64,000 bases of DNA from contig DATANR010000502.1 in assembly GCA_036266155.1 (NCBI GenBank), forward strand, positions 1 through 64,000, written 5' to 3'. The notes beneath the pieces are model-generated. The model was not told the origin of the DNA, made no database searches, and worked only from the letters and a program-made list of their open reading frames with translations. Below, one piece after another: positions 8,338-16,800 of this stretch (position 1 is the first letter of the stretch; every line of letters begins with the position of its first letter). This DNA is from SIAJ01 sp036266155. Lineage in GTDB: Bacteria; Planctomycetota; Planctomycetia; Gemmatales; Gemmataceae. The position numbers and the translations under genes are program-made.

Positions 8338-9370
8338 CGCCCTGGTCGTCCTCGTGCTCGTCGTGGCGCTGGCCCTGGCGTTCGACTACGTCAACGGCTT
8401 CCATGACACCGCGAACGCCGTGGCGACCGTCGTCTCCACGGGCGTGCTGCCGGGCCGTACGGCCGTGTTGCTCGCGGCCGTGTGCAATTTCGTGGGAGCA
8501 TTTCTGTCCTTCAAGGTGGCGGCAACCATCGCCAAGGATGTCGCGGATCCCGCGTCGGTCACGCAGACCGTCGTGGCGGCGACGCTGATCGGCGCCATCG
8601 CCTGGAACCTGTTCACCTGGTACTACGGCATTCCGTCTAGCTCGTCGCATGCCCTGATCGGCGGGCTGATCGGGGCCATCTGGTGCCATCGCACATTCGC
8701 GGGCGACGCCATTGGCGAATCACTTTGGGAGTTAGTTTCGTCCAAGGGCGTTGTGAAGACTCTAAAAGGCCTGGTGTTGTCGCCGATTGCCGGGATGTTC
8801 TGTGGGTTCGTCCTGATGGTGGCTTTGACGTGGCTGGTGGTGCGCCTGCGTCCCACGACCGTGAACAAGATGTTTCGCGTGCTGCAGCTCGTGTCTGCCT
8901 CGTTCATGGCGGTCGCCCACGGCTCGAACGACGCGCAGAAAGCAATGGGCATCATCTTCATGTCGCTGGGGGCCTATGCCGCCGCGCAGGGAGAGCCGCT
9001 TGACCCCAACGCCGCCGTGCCGTTCTGGGTGATCATCAGTTGCGCGACCGCGATGGCTCTGGGCACCGCGGCGGGTGGCTGGCGGATCATCAAGACGATG
9101 GGCCACAAGATCATCAAACTCCGGCCGATCAACGGCTTCGCGGCGGAGACGGCAGCGGCGGCCACCATCCTGGTCGCTGCCAATCTTGGCGCTCCCGTGA
9201 GCACGACGCACGTGATCTCCTCGAGCATCATGGGCGTCGGGGCTTCGAAACGCGTGTCCGCCGTCAAGTGGGGCGTCGCCCGCAGCATGATCATCGCGTG
9301 GATCCTTACGATCCCCGTCGCCGCACTGGTTGCCGCCGGCGTCTATGGTCTGTTGCGCGTGATCTTGTAG
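8330..9370 (+). CDS. pitA: Low-affinity inorganic phosphate permease (PiT family)
   Basis: The 346-residue integral membrane protein has two copies of the PiT signature. The first is FDYVNGFHDTANAVAT near the N-terminus and the second is VAHGSNDAQKAMGII near residue 205. These are inverted PD001131-like repeats of the family. Roughly ten hydrophobic segments are visible. PiT carriers import phosphate (as metal-phosphate) coupled to H+ or Na+. The length is on the short side of the bacterial family, which often has a longer central loop. It forms an operon with the overlapping DUF47 gene. A GFHD form replaces the usual GxND in the first signature. Confidence 0.9.
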   Translation: MASALVVLVLVVALALAFDYVNGFHDTANAVATVVSTGVLPGRTAVLLAAVCNFVGAFLSFKVAATIAKDVADPASVTQTVVAATLIGAIAWNLFTWYYGIPSSSSHALIGGLIGAIWCHRTFAGDAIGESLWELVSSKGVVKTLKGLVLSPIAGMFCGFVLMVALTWLVVRLRPTTVNKMFRVLQLVSASFMAVAHGSNDAQKAMGIIFMSLGAYAAAQGEPLDPNAAVPFWVIISCATAMALGTAAGGWRIIKTMGHKIIKLRPINGFAAETAAAATILVAANLGAPVSTTHVISSSIMGVGASKRVSAVKWGVARSMIIAWILTIPVAALVAAGVYGLLRVIL

Positions 9371-9403
9371 ATGCGGCCAGAAATGGCCGGGTTCGACGGT
9401 TGA

Positions 9404-9766
9404 TTAACTCACGTTGATCCACTCACCTAATTCTGCCAGAAACTGCTTGGCCAGGCGCTGGGGACCAAGCCGATTGTGGTCCGACGTATCAGAAGCCCGG
9501 CGGCAATACTCCCGCAATTGCTCGCCGATGGCGCCTGCGACGGACTCCCCGGTTTGATGCCGCAAAGCCCTCGCCTCATCTGCCAGTGCAAGGAGAGCCT
9601 CAGTCTCTGAAGAATTGAGCCAGTCCGGGAATGGGCTGTAGGCGCCAACGATGAAAAAGGTCGTCGTCTTGCCTTCGGCCGCTGCGTGCAGAGCGGGCAC
9701 GAGCCGCTCTCGAATCTCGGCTTCCAGCGCGTCGAGTCGGTCGTACAGCTTCTGCACACGCGCCAT
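9404..9766 (-). CDS. Hypothetical helical protein paired with DUF4058 gene
   Basis: From the ATG at 9764-9766 the product has 120 residues, mostly charged helices (MARVQKLYDRLDALEAEIRERL...). It includes the segment TTTFFIVGAYSPFPDWLNSSE and a C-terminus rich in basic and acidic residues. No signal peptide, membrane span or known motif is recognised. The frame is open far upstream, but that part lies inside the DUF4058 gene in another frame and has no protein-like character. The gap to the DUF4058 stop is 22 bp on the same strand, so they are probably co-transcribed. A coiled-coil accessory role is possible but unproven. Confidence 0.6.
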   Translation of the reverse strand: MARVQKLYDRLDALEAEIRERLVPALHAAAEGKTTTFFIVGAYSPFPDWLNSSETEALLALADEARALRHQTGESVAGAIGEQLREYCRRASDTSDHNRLGPQRLAKQFLAELGEWINVS

Positions 9767-9788
9767 TAATGTCTTTCTCGAAACGAAC

Positions 9789-10580
9789 TCAGCGCCGACC
9801 TGCGGTGCGCAATATTCCGTCCGCCCAGCCGGCATCCGCGGGCTCCAGGCGCGGCGTGGGCTCGCCTGTGTAGTCGAGCATCTGGCCGTAGCGCCCGTTG
9901 CGGTAAACCGCATCGAGCACTGTTTGGAGGTCCAGGGCGGCGTCGGCATCGTGTTGGCGCAGAGGTACGCGGATTGTCGGTAAGCGTGTCCGGAAGTGAG
10001 CCCGGTAGATTTCGCCGTGCTCGCGCGCCCAGGACCGATTGACGCAAACACGGCAAGGCTCGCGATAGTCCGGCGAGAAATTGTCATAAGGAACCGCTCG
10101 CACATGCGCGCCCGAGCGCAACAAGTCAATCTCCACCAGACTCGCACCGGCGTCAAGCAAGTCGCGCTGCTTGCGTTCGTAGTCGTCGCGGCCGCGACGG
10201 CCGACCTTGTTGGCCCTGCTCAATAGTTCGATCGCCGTTACCACTCGGTTGCCTGAATCGGGATCGATGATGCGGAGCGACCGCAGCGTCCGTCGCGCTA
10301 GGGCCGTTGGCACGACCAATGGATCGGCGATGGCGACGAGACCGCTCCCCGTTGTCCCGCCCGGATGGCCATTGGCCGGCGTTTCCTCGACGCGGACATC
10401 GGACGCGTAACGATCATCTTCCTCAGCACCGACAACGGACATGTACTCTTCGACGTGGGCCACTAGGTTCGGCGGCAACTGCGGCGTCAACGCGTCAGCG
10501 GCATACACCATGAAGCGCGTGTGGACGTCACCCCATCGCGCCTCCAGGTACGGGTCCATGCCGGGGAAAGGGCTCTTCAT
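9789..10580 (-). CDS. DUF4058 family protein
   Basis: The 263-residue product starts at the ATG at 10580 with MKSPFPGMDPYLEARWGDVHTRF, the hallmark start of DUF4058 proteins. Further family features are VVTAIELLSRANKVGRRGRDDYERKQRDLL and ASLVEIDLLRSG, a pattern resembling the E-x(n)-S-x-x-N-K and E-I-D-L core of some nuclease-like folds. The function of the family is not established. These genes are abundant in planctomycetes and cyanobacteria. The open frame extends upstream to 11729 antisense to the PPC gene, but that part is an artefact because the family begins exactly at this ATG. It is divergent from the PPC-protein gene at 10743. Confidence 0.85.
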   Translation of the reverse strand: MKSPFPGMDPYLEARWGDVHTRFMVYAADALTPQLPPNLVAHVEEYMSVVGAEEDDRYASDVRVEETPANGHPGGTTGSGLVAIADPLVVPTALARRTLRSLRIIDPDSGNRVVTAIELLSRANKVGRRGRDDYERKQRDLLDAGASLVEIDLLRSGAHVRAVPYDNFSPDYREPCRVCVNRSWAREHGEIYRAHFRTRLPTIRVPLRQHDADAALDLQTVLDAVYRNGRYGQMLDYTGEPTPRLEPADAGWADGILRTAGRR

Positions 10581-10742
10581 CGGGTTCCTGCCGTCGGGGC
10601 TCGGTGCCTTGCAGTATACCATGCCAACACGGGCCCAAAAACAGCCCTCACCCCCCAATCGCCATCGGCCCTTCTCGCCATGTTCGCCCACCGCTATCAT
10701 CGCTCTACCCGCCAGATGCCCATTTCTGCTTGAGGTCTCTCC

Positions 10743-13097
10743 ATGAAATCCCCACGACAGCCGCTCATTCTTGCACTGGTACTGAGCGCTTTCGGCTTCG
10801 TGGCTATGCACGATGGCGCTATTGCCGTCGCCCAGCCCAAGGCCGCGCCGGTCGCGGTTCCGCCTCAAGCGCCGACGATGAATGTGGCCTTTCCCCTCGG
10901 TGCTCAACGTGGACAGACAATTGAGTTGACGCTGACGGGCACGAACCTGACCGATCCAACCGCCTTGTGGACCAGTTTCGGCGGCAAGGCGACATTTCCC
11001 ACCGACATGAACAACGGCAAGGACGCGGGCAAGCTGCGCGTGAAGCTCGAGGTTCCCGCGACGGCGCCGATCGGTTTCCACTCGATTCGCCTGGCGACCA
11101 AGACCGGCATCTCCAACGCGCGCATGTTTTGCATCGACGAAGTGCCGCAAATCGACGAGGCAGCCGACAATCGAACCAAGGAGAAAGCCCAGCTCGTCCC
11201 GATTCCCGGCGTGGTCGTCGGCCGCACGGACAATGAGGTGAGCGACTTCTTCAAGGTCAACGTGAAGCCCGGTCAGCGGCTGACGTTCGAAGTCCTTGGC
11301 CGCCGGCTCGGCTCGTTGCTCGATCCGGTGTTGAAGCTCTATGACGGCAAGACGGGCCGCGAGATGCCCGGCCACTACAGCGACGACGAGCCAGGCCTGC
11401 AGAGCGACGCGCGATTGACACGCACGTTCCCGAGCGGCGGCGAGATCGTGGTCGAAGTGCGCGATACCCGGCACCTCGGCGGCGCGGATTACTATTATCG
11501 GTTGCGCATCGCCGAGTGCCCCGACGCGATGGCCGCCATGCCGATGGCCGTCAAGCGTGGGGCCAAGGCCACGATCAATTTCACGGGCAAACACGTGGAA
11601 AACGTGCCGCCGATCGAGCTGACCATGCCGGCCGACGCTTCGGCGATCCAGGTAGCACCGAAGGGGTCTGGAATCTCCGGCTGGCCCGTCCCCGTGTATG
11701 CTTCCGATATCGACCAGCTGGTTGAGCAAGAGCCGAACAACGATCCGGCCAAGGCCAATCGGTTGCCGGTGCCGTGCGGCATCACAGCCCGGTTCCTTGA
11801 GAAAGGCGACGTCGACAACTTTGTCTTCACGGCGAAGAAGGGCGCCAAGTACGCAATCGTCGCCGACACGTACGAGGTTCTATCGCCGGCCGAGGTGTAC
11901 CTGATTGTCAAGGACGCCAAGGGCGCGGAACTTGCCAAGAGCAAGCCCGAAGCCACTCCCGCGCGCATCGACTTCACGGCACCCGCCGACGGTGACTTCA
12001 TCATTTACGCCGAGCACCTGAACTTCGCGTACGGTCCGACAGAAATCTATCATCTATCACTGCGTGAACTCGCGCCGGACTTCGACGTACAACTTGCTCT
12101 CGACCGGTTTAGCTTGGCGCCGGGAGAAACGACGCTGCTGCCCATCAACGTGCCGACGCGGCGCGACTACACGGGACCAATCGAGTTGGTCGTCACCGGC
12201 CCGCCGGGTTTCAGCGGCACCGTCAGCGTGCCCAATGCGCCGCCGCCGCCGCCGAACCAGCCGGCCCCGCCGATCGCTTTCCTGCCGGTGACCTGCAAGG
12301 GCGACCTGCCGATTGGCGCATACGAATTGAAAATCCTTGCCAAGGCAAACATCAATGGCAAGGAAGTCACAAAGCCCGTCACGGTTGCCGACGCCGTCCG
12401 GGCGGGACTCAACGGTCTGCCGTTCCCGCCGCGCGAGATGCTCGCGTCCATCGGCGTGGCCGTCACCGACAAGCCACTGTTCGCGCTTGCTGTCAAGCTG
12501 ACGAACCCGGACGTCCTGCGTGGCGTGGCCGCGAACCTCACGATAACGGCCACGCGTGCGGCCGGCTTCGCGGAAGAAATTCAACTGGCGCCAGTGACAT
12601 TGCCGGCCAATGTGACGATCGCCGTCAAGCCAATTCCAAAGGGGGCGAATGATGTGCAGTTCCCAGTGACGGTGGCCGCAGCCGGCGCATTGGGCCCATT
12701 GCCACTGTCGTTCCGCGGCACAGCCAAGGCGGCCGGCAAGGACTTCGCCTACTATTCCTCTTCGGTGGCCGCGAACGTGGTGCTGCCGGTCGACGTCAGT
12801 GGGTCGCCAACGCCGCTGACGCTCAAGATCGGGCAGAAGGCCAAGTTGGCGATTAAGGTTCTGCGCCGCGGCGATTACAAGGGACCGGTTGACGTGGAAG
12901 TGAAGAACCTGCCCGCCAACGTAACGGCGCCGAAGGTGACGGTGCCTGCGGACAAGACGGAAGCGGAAGTGGAACTGACCGCGGCAGCCAACGCGGCCGC
13001 GGCCGACAAGCCCGATGTGCAACTGTCGGCCACGGCAACTGGAGCAGCAAATCAAGTGAGCTTGTCGCCCACGATTGTGTTGAAAGTTGTGAAGTGA
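10743..13097 (+). CDS. Exported pre-peptidase C-terminal (PPC) domain protein
   Basis: This 784-residue protein has an N-terminal signal peptide (about residues 1-30). An Ig-like or carbohydrate-binding-like start (GAQRGQTIELTLTGTNLTDP) follows. There are two PPC-type beta-sandwich domains, around residues 155-260 (DFFKVNVKPGQRLTFEVLGRRLG, then YYYRLRIAE) and 340-450 (DVDNFVFTAKKGAKYAIV, then FIIYAEHLN). The C-terminal half consists of several further beta-rich domains. No protease catalytic residues are seen, so it is a cell-surface or periplasmic beta-domain protein rather than a peptidase. Such multidomain proteins are typical of planctomycetes. A TGAGG ribosome-binding site lies just before the ATG. 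A palindromic element follows the stop at 13111. Confidence 0.85.
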   Translation: MKSPRQPLILALVLSAFGFVAMHDGAIAVAQPKAAPVAVPPQAPTMNVAFPLGAQRGQTIELTLTGTNLTDPTALWTSFGGKATFPTDMNNGKDAGKLRVKLEVPATAPIGFHSIRLATKTGISNARMFCIDEVPQIDEAADNRTKEKAQLVPIPGVVVGRTDNEVSDFFKVNVKPGQRLTFEVLGRRLGSLLDPVLKLYDGKTGREMPGHYSDDEPGLQSDARLTRTFPSGGEIVVEVRDTRHLGGADYYYRLRIAECPDAMAAMPMAVKRGAKATINFTGKHVENVPPIELTMPADASAIQVAPKGSGISGWPVPVYASDIDQLVEQEPNNDPAKANRLPVPCGITARFLEKGDVDNFVFTAKKGAKYAIVADTYEVLSPAEVYLIVKDAKGAELAKSKPEATPARIDFTAPADGDFIIYAEHLNFAYGPTEIYHLSLRELAPDFDVQLALDRFSLAPGETTLLPINVPTRRDYTGPIELVVTGPPGFSGTVSVPNAPPPPPNQPAPPIAFLPVTCKGDLPIGAYELKILAKANINGKEVTKPVTVADAVRAGLNGLPFPPREMLASIGVAVTDKPLFALAVKLTNPDVLRGVAANLTITATRAAGFAEEIQLAPVTLPANVTIAVKPIPKGANDVQFPVTVAAAGALGPLPLSFRGTAKAAGKDFAYYSSSVAANVVLPVDVSGSPTPLTLKIGQKAKLAIKVLRRGDYKGPVDVEVKNLPANVTAPKVTVPADKTEAEVELTAAANAAAADKPDVQLSATATGAANQVSLSPTIVLKVVK

Positions 13098-13110
13098 ATC
13101 GCGGTATTAA

Positions 13111-13147
13111 CGTTTAGCGGGGACGCCGACGGCGTCCCCGCTAAATG
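13111..13147. repeat. Palindromic element, GTTTAGC/GCTAAAC family (copy 2)
   Basis: The constant edges CGTTTAGC (13111-13118) and GCTAAATG (13140-13147) flank a core that is itself perfectly self-complementary: GGGGACGCCG, a single A at 13129, then CGGCGTCCCC. It begins 13 bp after the stop codon of the PPC gene. The core sequence is unrelated to those of the copies at 26293 and 45507 while pairing is kept, which points to a folded RNA. Confidence 0.75.
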
Positions 13148-13176
13148 AATTTGAAAACTCAATCCAAGCACACACC

Positions 13177-13737
13177 ATGAATCTATTCGATCGTTTCGCC
13201 GCGGGATTGCCGCTCGCCGATTTCCTGGTGAAGTACGGCTCCGACGCGCACAAGGCCCGCTGGAAGGCCACATTCGACGCCGTCAAGCTGACGGACCCCC
13301 AAACCAACCTGCTCAAGGCGTTCACGCGCGAGATGAACGTGCTCGTCCTGGCCGGCGCCTGGTGCGGCGATTGTTCGGGCCAGTGTCCGATCTTCGACCG
13401 CTTCGCCGAAGCCGCGCCGCTCATCAAGGTCCGCTATCTCGACAACGCGGACCATGCGGACGTGCAACAGGCTCTCTCAATCAATGGCGGCAAGCGCGTG
13501 CCCGTGGCTGTCTTTTTCAGCGAGGATGGCTACGAAGCGATGCGCTACGGCGAGCGGACGCTGTCGAAATATCGACAGATGATGAAGGACTTTGCCGGCG
13601 ACAGTTGCCCGACCGGGATCGGCGTCGCGACGGACCCGCTCTTGGTGCAAGTGACGCAGGACTGGCTCGACGAATTCGAACGTGCGCAGTGGCTTCTGCG
13701 ACTATCGGCCCGGTTGCGGCAAAAGCACGGGGATTGA
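13177..13737 (+). CDS. Thioredoxin-fold family protein
   Basis: The 186-residue cytoplasmic protein has a thioredoxin-like core. Strand and active site are VLVLAGAWCGDCSGQCPIFDRFAE (residues about 55-78, CxxC-like pair in WCGDC, with an additional Cys in SGQC). A cis-Pro region is GGKRVPVAVFFSEDG. It resembles the thioredoxin-like family annotated in planctomycetes and Bacteroidetes, which carries an N-terminal helical extension. It would catalyse thiol-disulfide exchange or act as a structural relative; the substrate is unknown. The neighbours are unrelated, and a strong bidirectional hairpin follows the stop. Confidence 0.8.
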   Translation: MNLFDRFAAGLPLADFLVKYGSDAHKARWKATFDAVKLTDPQTNLLKAFTREMNVLVLAGAWCGDCSGQCPIFDRFAEAAPLIKVRYLDNADHADVQQALSINGGKRVPVAVFFSEDGYEAMRYGERTLSKYRQMMKDFAGDSCPTGIGVATDPLLVQVTQDWLDEFERAQWLLRLSARLRQKHGD

Positions 13738-13761
13738 CTGAGTTTGGCAACGACCAAACAC

Positions 13762-13796
13762 CGCGGGCCGCGTTCCTTGTCGGAGCGCGGCCCGCG
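13762..13796. terminator. GC-rich hairpin between convergent genes
   Basis: CGCGGGCCGCG (13762-13772) pairs perfectly with CGCGGCCCGCG (13786-13796) across a 13-nt loop. It lies 24 bp beyond the thioredoxin-like gene and 23 bp beyond the stop of the minus-strand gene at 13819, so it could terminate both. Only a short T-containing tract follows on the plus side (TCGTTTC). Confidence 0.65.
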
Positions 13797-13818
13797 ATCG
13801 TTTCAATCTTCACTTCGA

Positions 13819-16800
13819 TCAACCCCTGCCACCGGGCTTGCCGGGCGGCATCGGCGGTGGGCCGGGGATGCCGGGGGCTGGTGCACCGCCGGGCGGTGGC
13901 GCGACTGGCGGCGTCACACCTGGCGGCAAGCCTGGTACCCCGACGCCTGGAACACCCGGGCCACCTTCTTTCTTCGGCGGCACTGGATTGTCCACGCCGA
14001 TCAACAATGAGTTGAAGAAGGTCGACTCGTCGCCCGCCGTCAGGCCGGCGTTCTTACGCACCGACATGACGATCGCCGACTCCTCGTTGTTGTAAACCGC
14101 CCACACGGTGTACGGGATGTCGCCACGCAATTCCTCGTACATCGCACCGGGTCGTTCGCCGAGGAACTTGCGGCGGATGTTCTTGGAGTTTTCGCCGAGC
14201 TTGCCGGAACTGATCGCTTTCTCCAGGGCCTTGTAGGCCTTGTCGGCATCGATCGTCGGGTCAAGCTGGCACACTTTCATCGCGAACGTGAACAGAGCCC
14301 CGCCTTCCACAAGCTTCGGGAACATCAGGAAAATGCTGTCGTTCTCCGTGAACTGGTTAAAGATCTGCGGCTCGCCCGGGAACTTGACGGCGATACGGAA
14401 CTGGCGGTTGTACCAATAGTGCCACTGACTGGCCGCGAAGTGCGGAACCTCGGCAATCGAAGTAGCAACCACGGAGGCCGACTTGAAATACTCGTCGGCA
14501 TCGGCGTCCTTCATGTCCGCCGGGCCAATGGCCGACAACACGAGCCGCGATTCATGCACGACCCACAGCCGATAGATCGCCGTGCCCGCGAAGTCCTTGG
14601 TCGGCTTGCCGCGGAACTGCTTGCCCTTACTAGCCCCCAACATCGGCGCATCGGTAATGCTGCCGTCGCGCGTAATGTTGTTGGTGTCGACGTAGTGGGC
14701 AACCTGGGCTTCCGCTGCCGCCCCGGTCGGGTCGGAGGACGGAAGACCCGGCATGGAGATCGCATGGGCGCTAAACGTGATGTTCTTGCCCGGATAGGCA
14801 CAGCTGAAGTCCTTGTTTTCCGGCAAGTTGAACCGCTGGTCGACCTTGCCGGGCGGCATGGCCACGCCGAAGACGGCGCGATGAACGCGTAGAGCAATCG
14901 GCTGCCAATCCTTCGGCGTGTACTGCGGTGCGACAGACGGTCCGGCGGGCGCCGCGCCCGGTGTCTTCAGACGGGACGTCATCTTCTGAATTGGAGCATA
15001 TTCATCAATGCCTTCCGTACTGTCGCCGGCCTTGTAGGTCACCATCGCCTTGAACAATTCGTCGGGAATGTTCGGCTTGATGAACCGGACAGAGCCGTCG
15101 CACATGATCGCGTACGCGCCATAGTCGCGGTTGCCTTGCATCGTGCTGAAGAGCTTGAAACTCTCCGTGGGCAGAACACCCTGAACGGTGGCACCGCCGC
15201 CGCGAATCCACGGACGGGCGATGTTCGGAGAGACCTGAATCATGAAGATCGTCTTGTCGAGCCCGTCGGTCACATCCTTGAGGCTCGTCACGCGTTCGTA
15301 GCCGAAAATGCCGAGCCGTTTGGCGTTTTCCGGCGTGTCCTTCAATTCGGCGGCATCGACGCCAATGCCCGACAGGCCGATGAAATTGGTGGCGCCAAGA
15401 TCGCGGCCGACAATGCTGCTCAGCTTGGCGCGCCAGCTATCTTGCGGCTCACCCGGATCGAGGAATTCGGGCACCCAGGCGCGGGCCGACCGCAGGTTCT
15501 CCGAATGGTTCCAGCCAAGGTCTTTGTGAATCTGAGCATACAGTTGCGTGTAGCCCAACCCTGGCAGCATCTCAACCATCCAACTCAGGCGCTGTTCCGG
15601 ATCGAACGGCAAGCCATGGCGACTTGAAGTCGACGGACGCGGCAAGGCGCCTTGTGGGAACTTGCCGAGCGTCTGAAAGCGCTTGACTGCCTCACTCAAC
15701 TTCTGCCACGGATGCGTTGCGGCCAGCAACATGCCCTGGCCGGCGATGCCGTCGAAGTAATCGTTGAGGTTGTCGCGGATCTTGGCTTGGTAGTCATCCT
15801 TCCATTCCAGATCGATCGTCAGCACGATGACCTTGTCAATGCGGGCAAGGCTGACGGTCGATTCCGGCTTTTGTTCCTGTCCGGAACTGCCCGGGAAACC
15901 TGGCCCGCCTGGGCCCGGCATACCGGGAGTACCGGGGAATCCAGGGCCAGGCATGCCGGGTGTTCCCGGCCGGCCTGGACCGGGCATACCCGGCGTGCCA
16001 GGGAAGCTCGGGCTGCCGGGGCCACCGGGCCCGGGAACTATTGGCGGCGATGAACCGCCATTCGGCCCGCTAAAGGGCAGTGACCCGGTCGACAGTCCGG
16101 CACCGGCGCTCATGCCGCCGCGACCCGGCTTACCGGGAGGGGCAGGAGGACCAACCGGCCCAGGCCCCATGCCCGGCGGCGCCCCTGGAGGGCCACCCGG
16201 CGGGGTACCCGGAATCGTTCCAGGGCCCGGCATACCTGGCGTACCCGGGAAACCAGGGAAGCCCGGCGCGAAGCCAGGGACGCCGCCGTTTTCCTGGGAG
16301 CCAGGGGCGCCGACCGCCTTCACCGGAATGCCAGCCTCCTCCGCAACAGCCAGGGCGATGATCGGCAAGAAGGCCCGAATCAGCGCTTCGGTTTCTTTGG
16401 CCTGCTCCTCGTCGTCGCAGTCGACAGCGATGCGGACGTCCATCTTGGTCGAACTGAGTTCGTAGAGTGAGATCGCGATATACGGGCTCTTGGGAATCGC
16501 GTCCTGCCCCTTGGCGCCCGGCGGCAACGACGGTTTGAACTTACCACCGCCGAAGTCAAGGCCGACGCCGAAGAGAATCTCCAGCATCCGGGCCGTGTCG
16601 GCTTTGATGGCAAAATTGACGATCGGCTTCTGCGTCTCCTCCATTTGATTGAGCAGGTTCTTCAGAGCCGGCTTGACCGTCCGGTATTTGGGATTGGCGG
16701 TGAAAACCTTCGGTCCCGTCGGTTGCGCATTCGGTCCGCCCGGGCCGGGAATGCCGCCAGGGACAGGCACCGGCGCAATCGGCGGGCCGCCAGGAATGCC

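Noticed and set aside
9767..10156. Upstream extension of the small helical protein frame
   Set aside because: It runs within the DUF4058 gene in another frame with Ser/Arg/Cys-rich, non-protein-like sequence.
10581..11729. Upstream extension of the DUF4058 frame
   Set aside because: It is antisense to the PPC gene, and the DUF4058 family begins exactly at the ATG at 10580.
15895..16290. Possible tandem DNA repeat in the collagen-like region
   Set aside because: The repetition is at the protein level (G-x-y triplets) with varied codons and no constant DNA unit, so it is not a satellite or CRISPR array.
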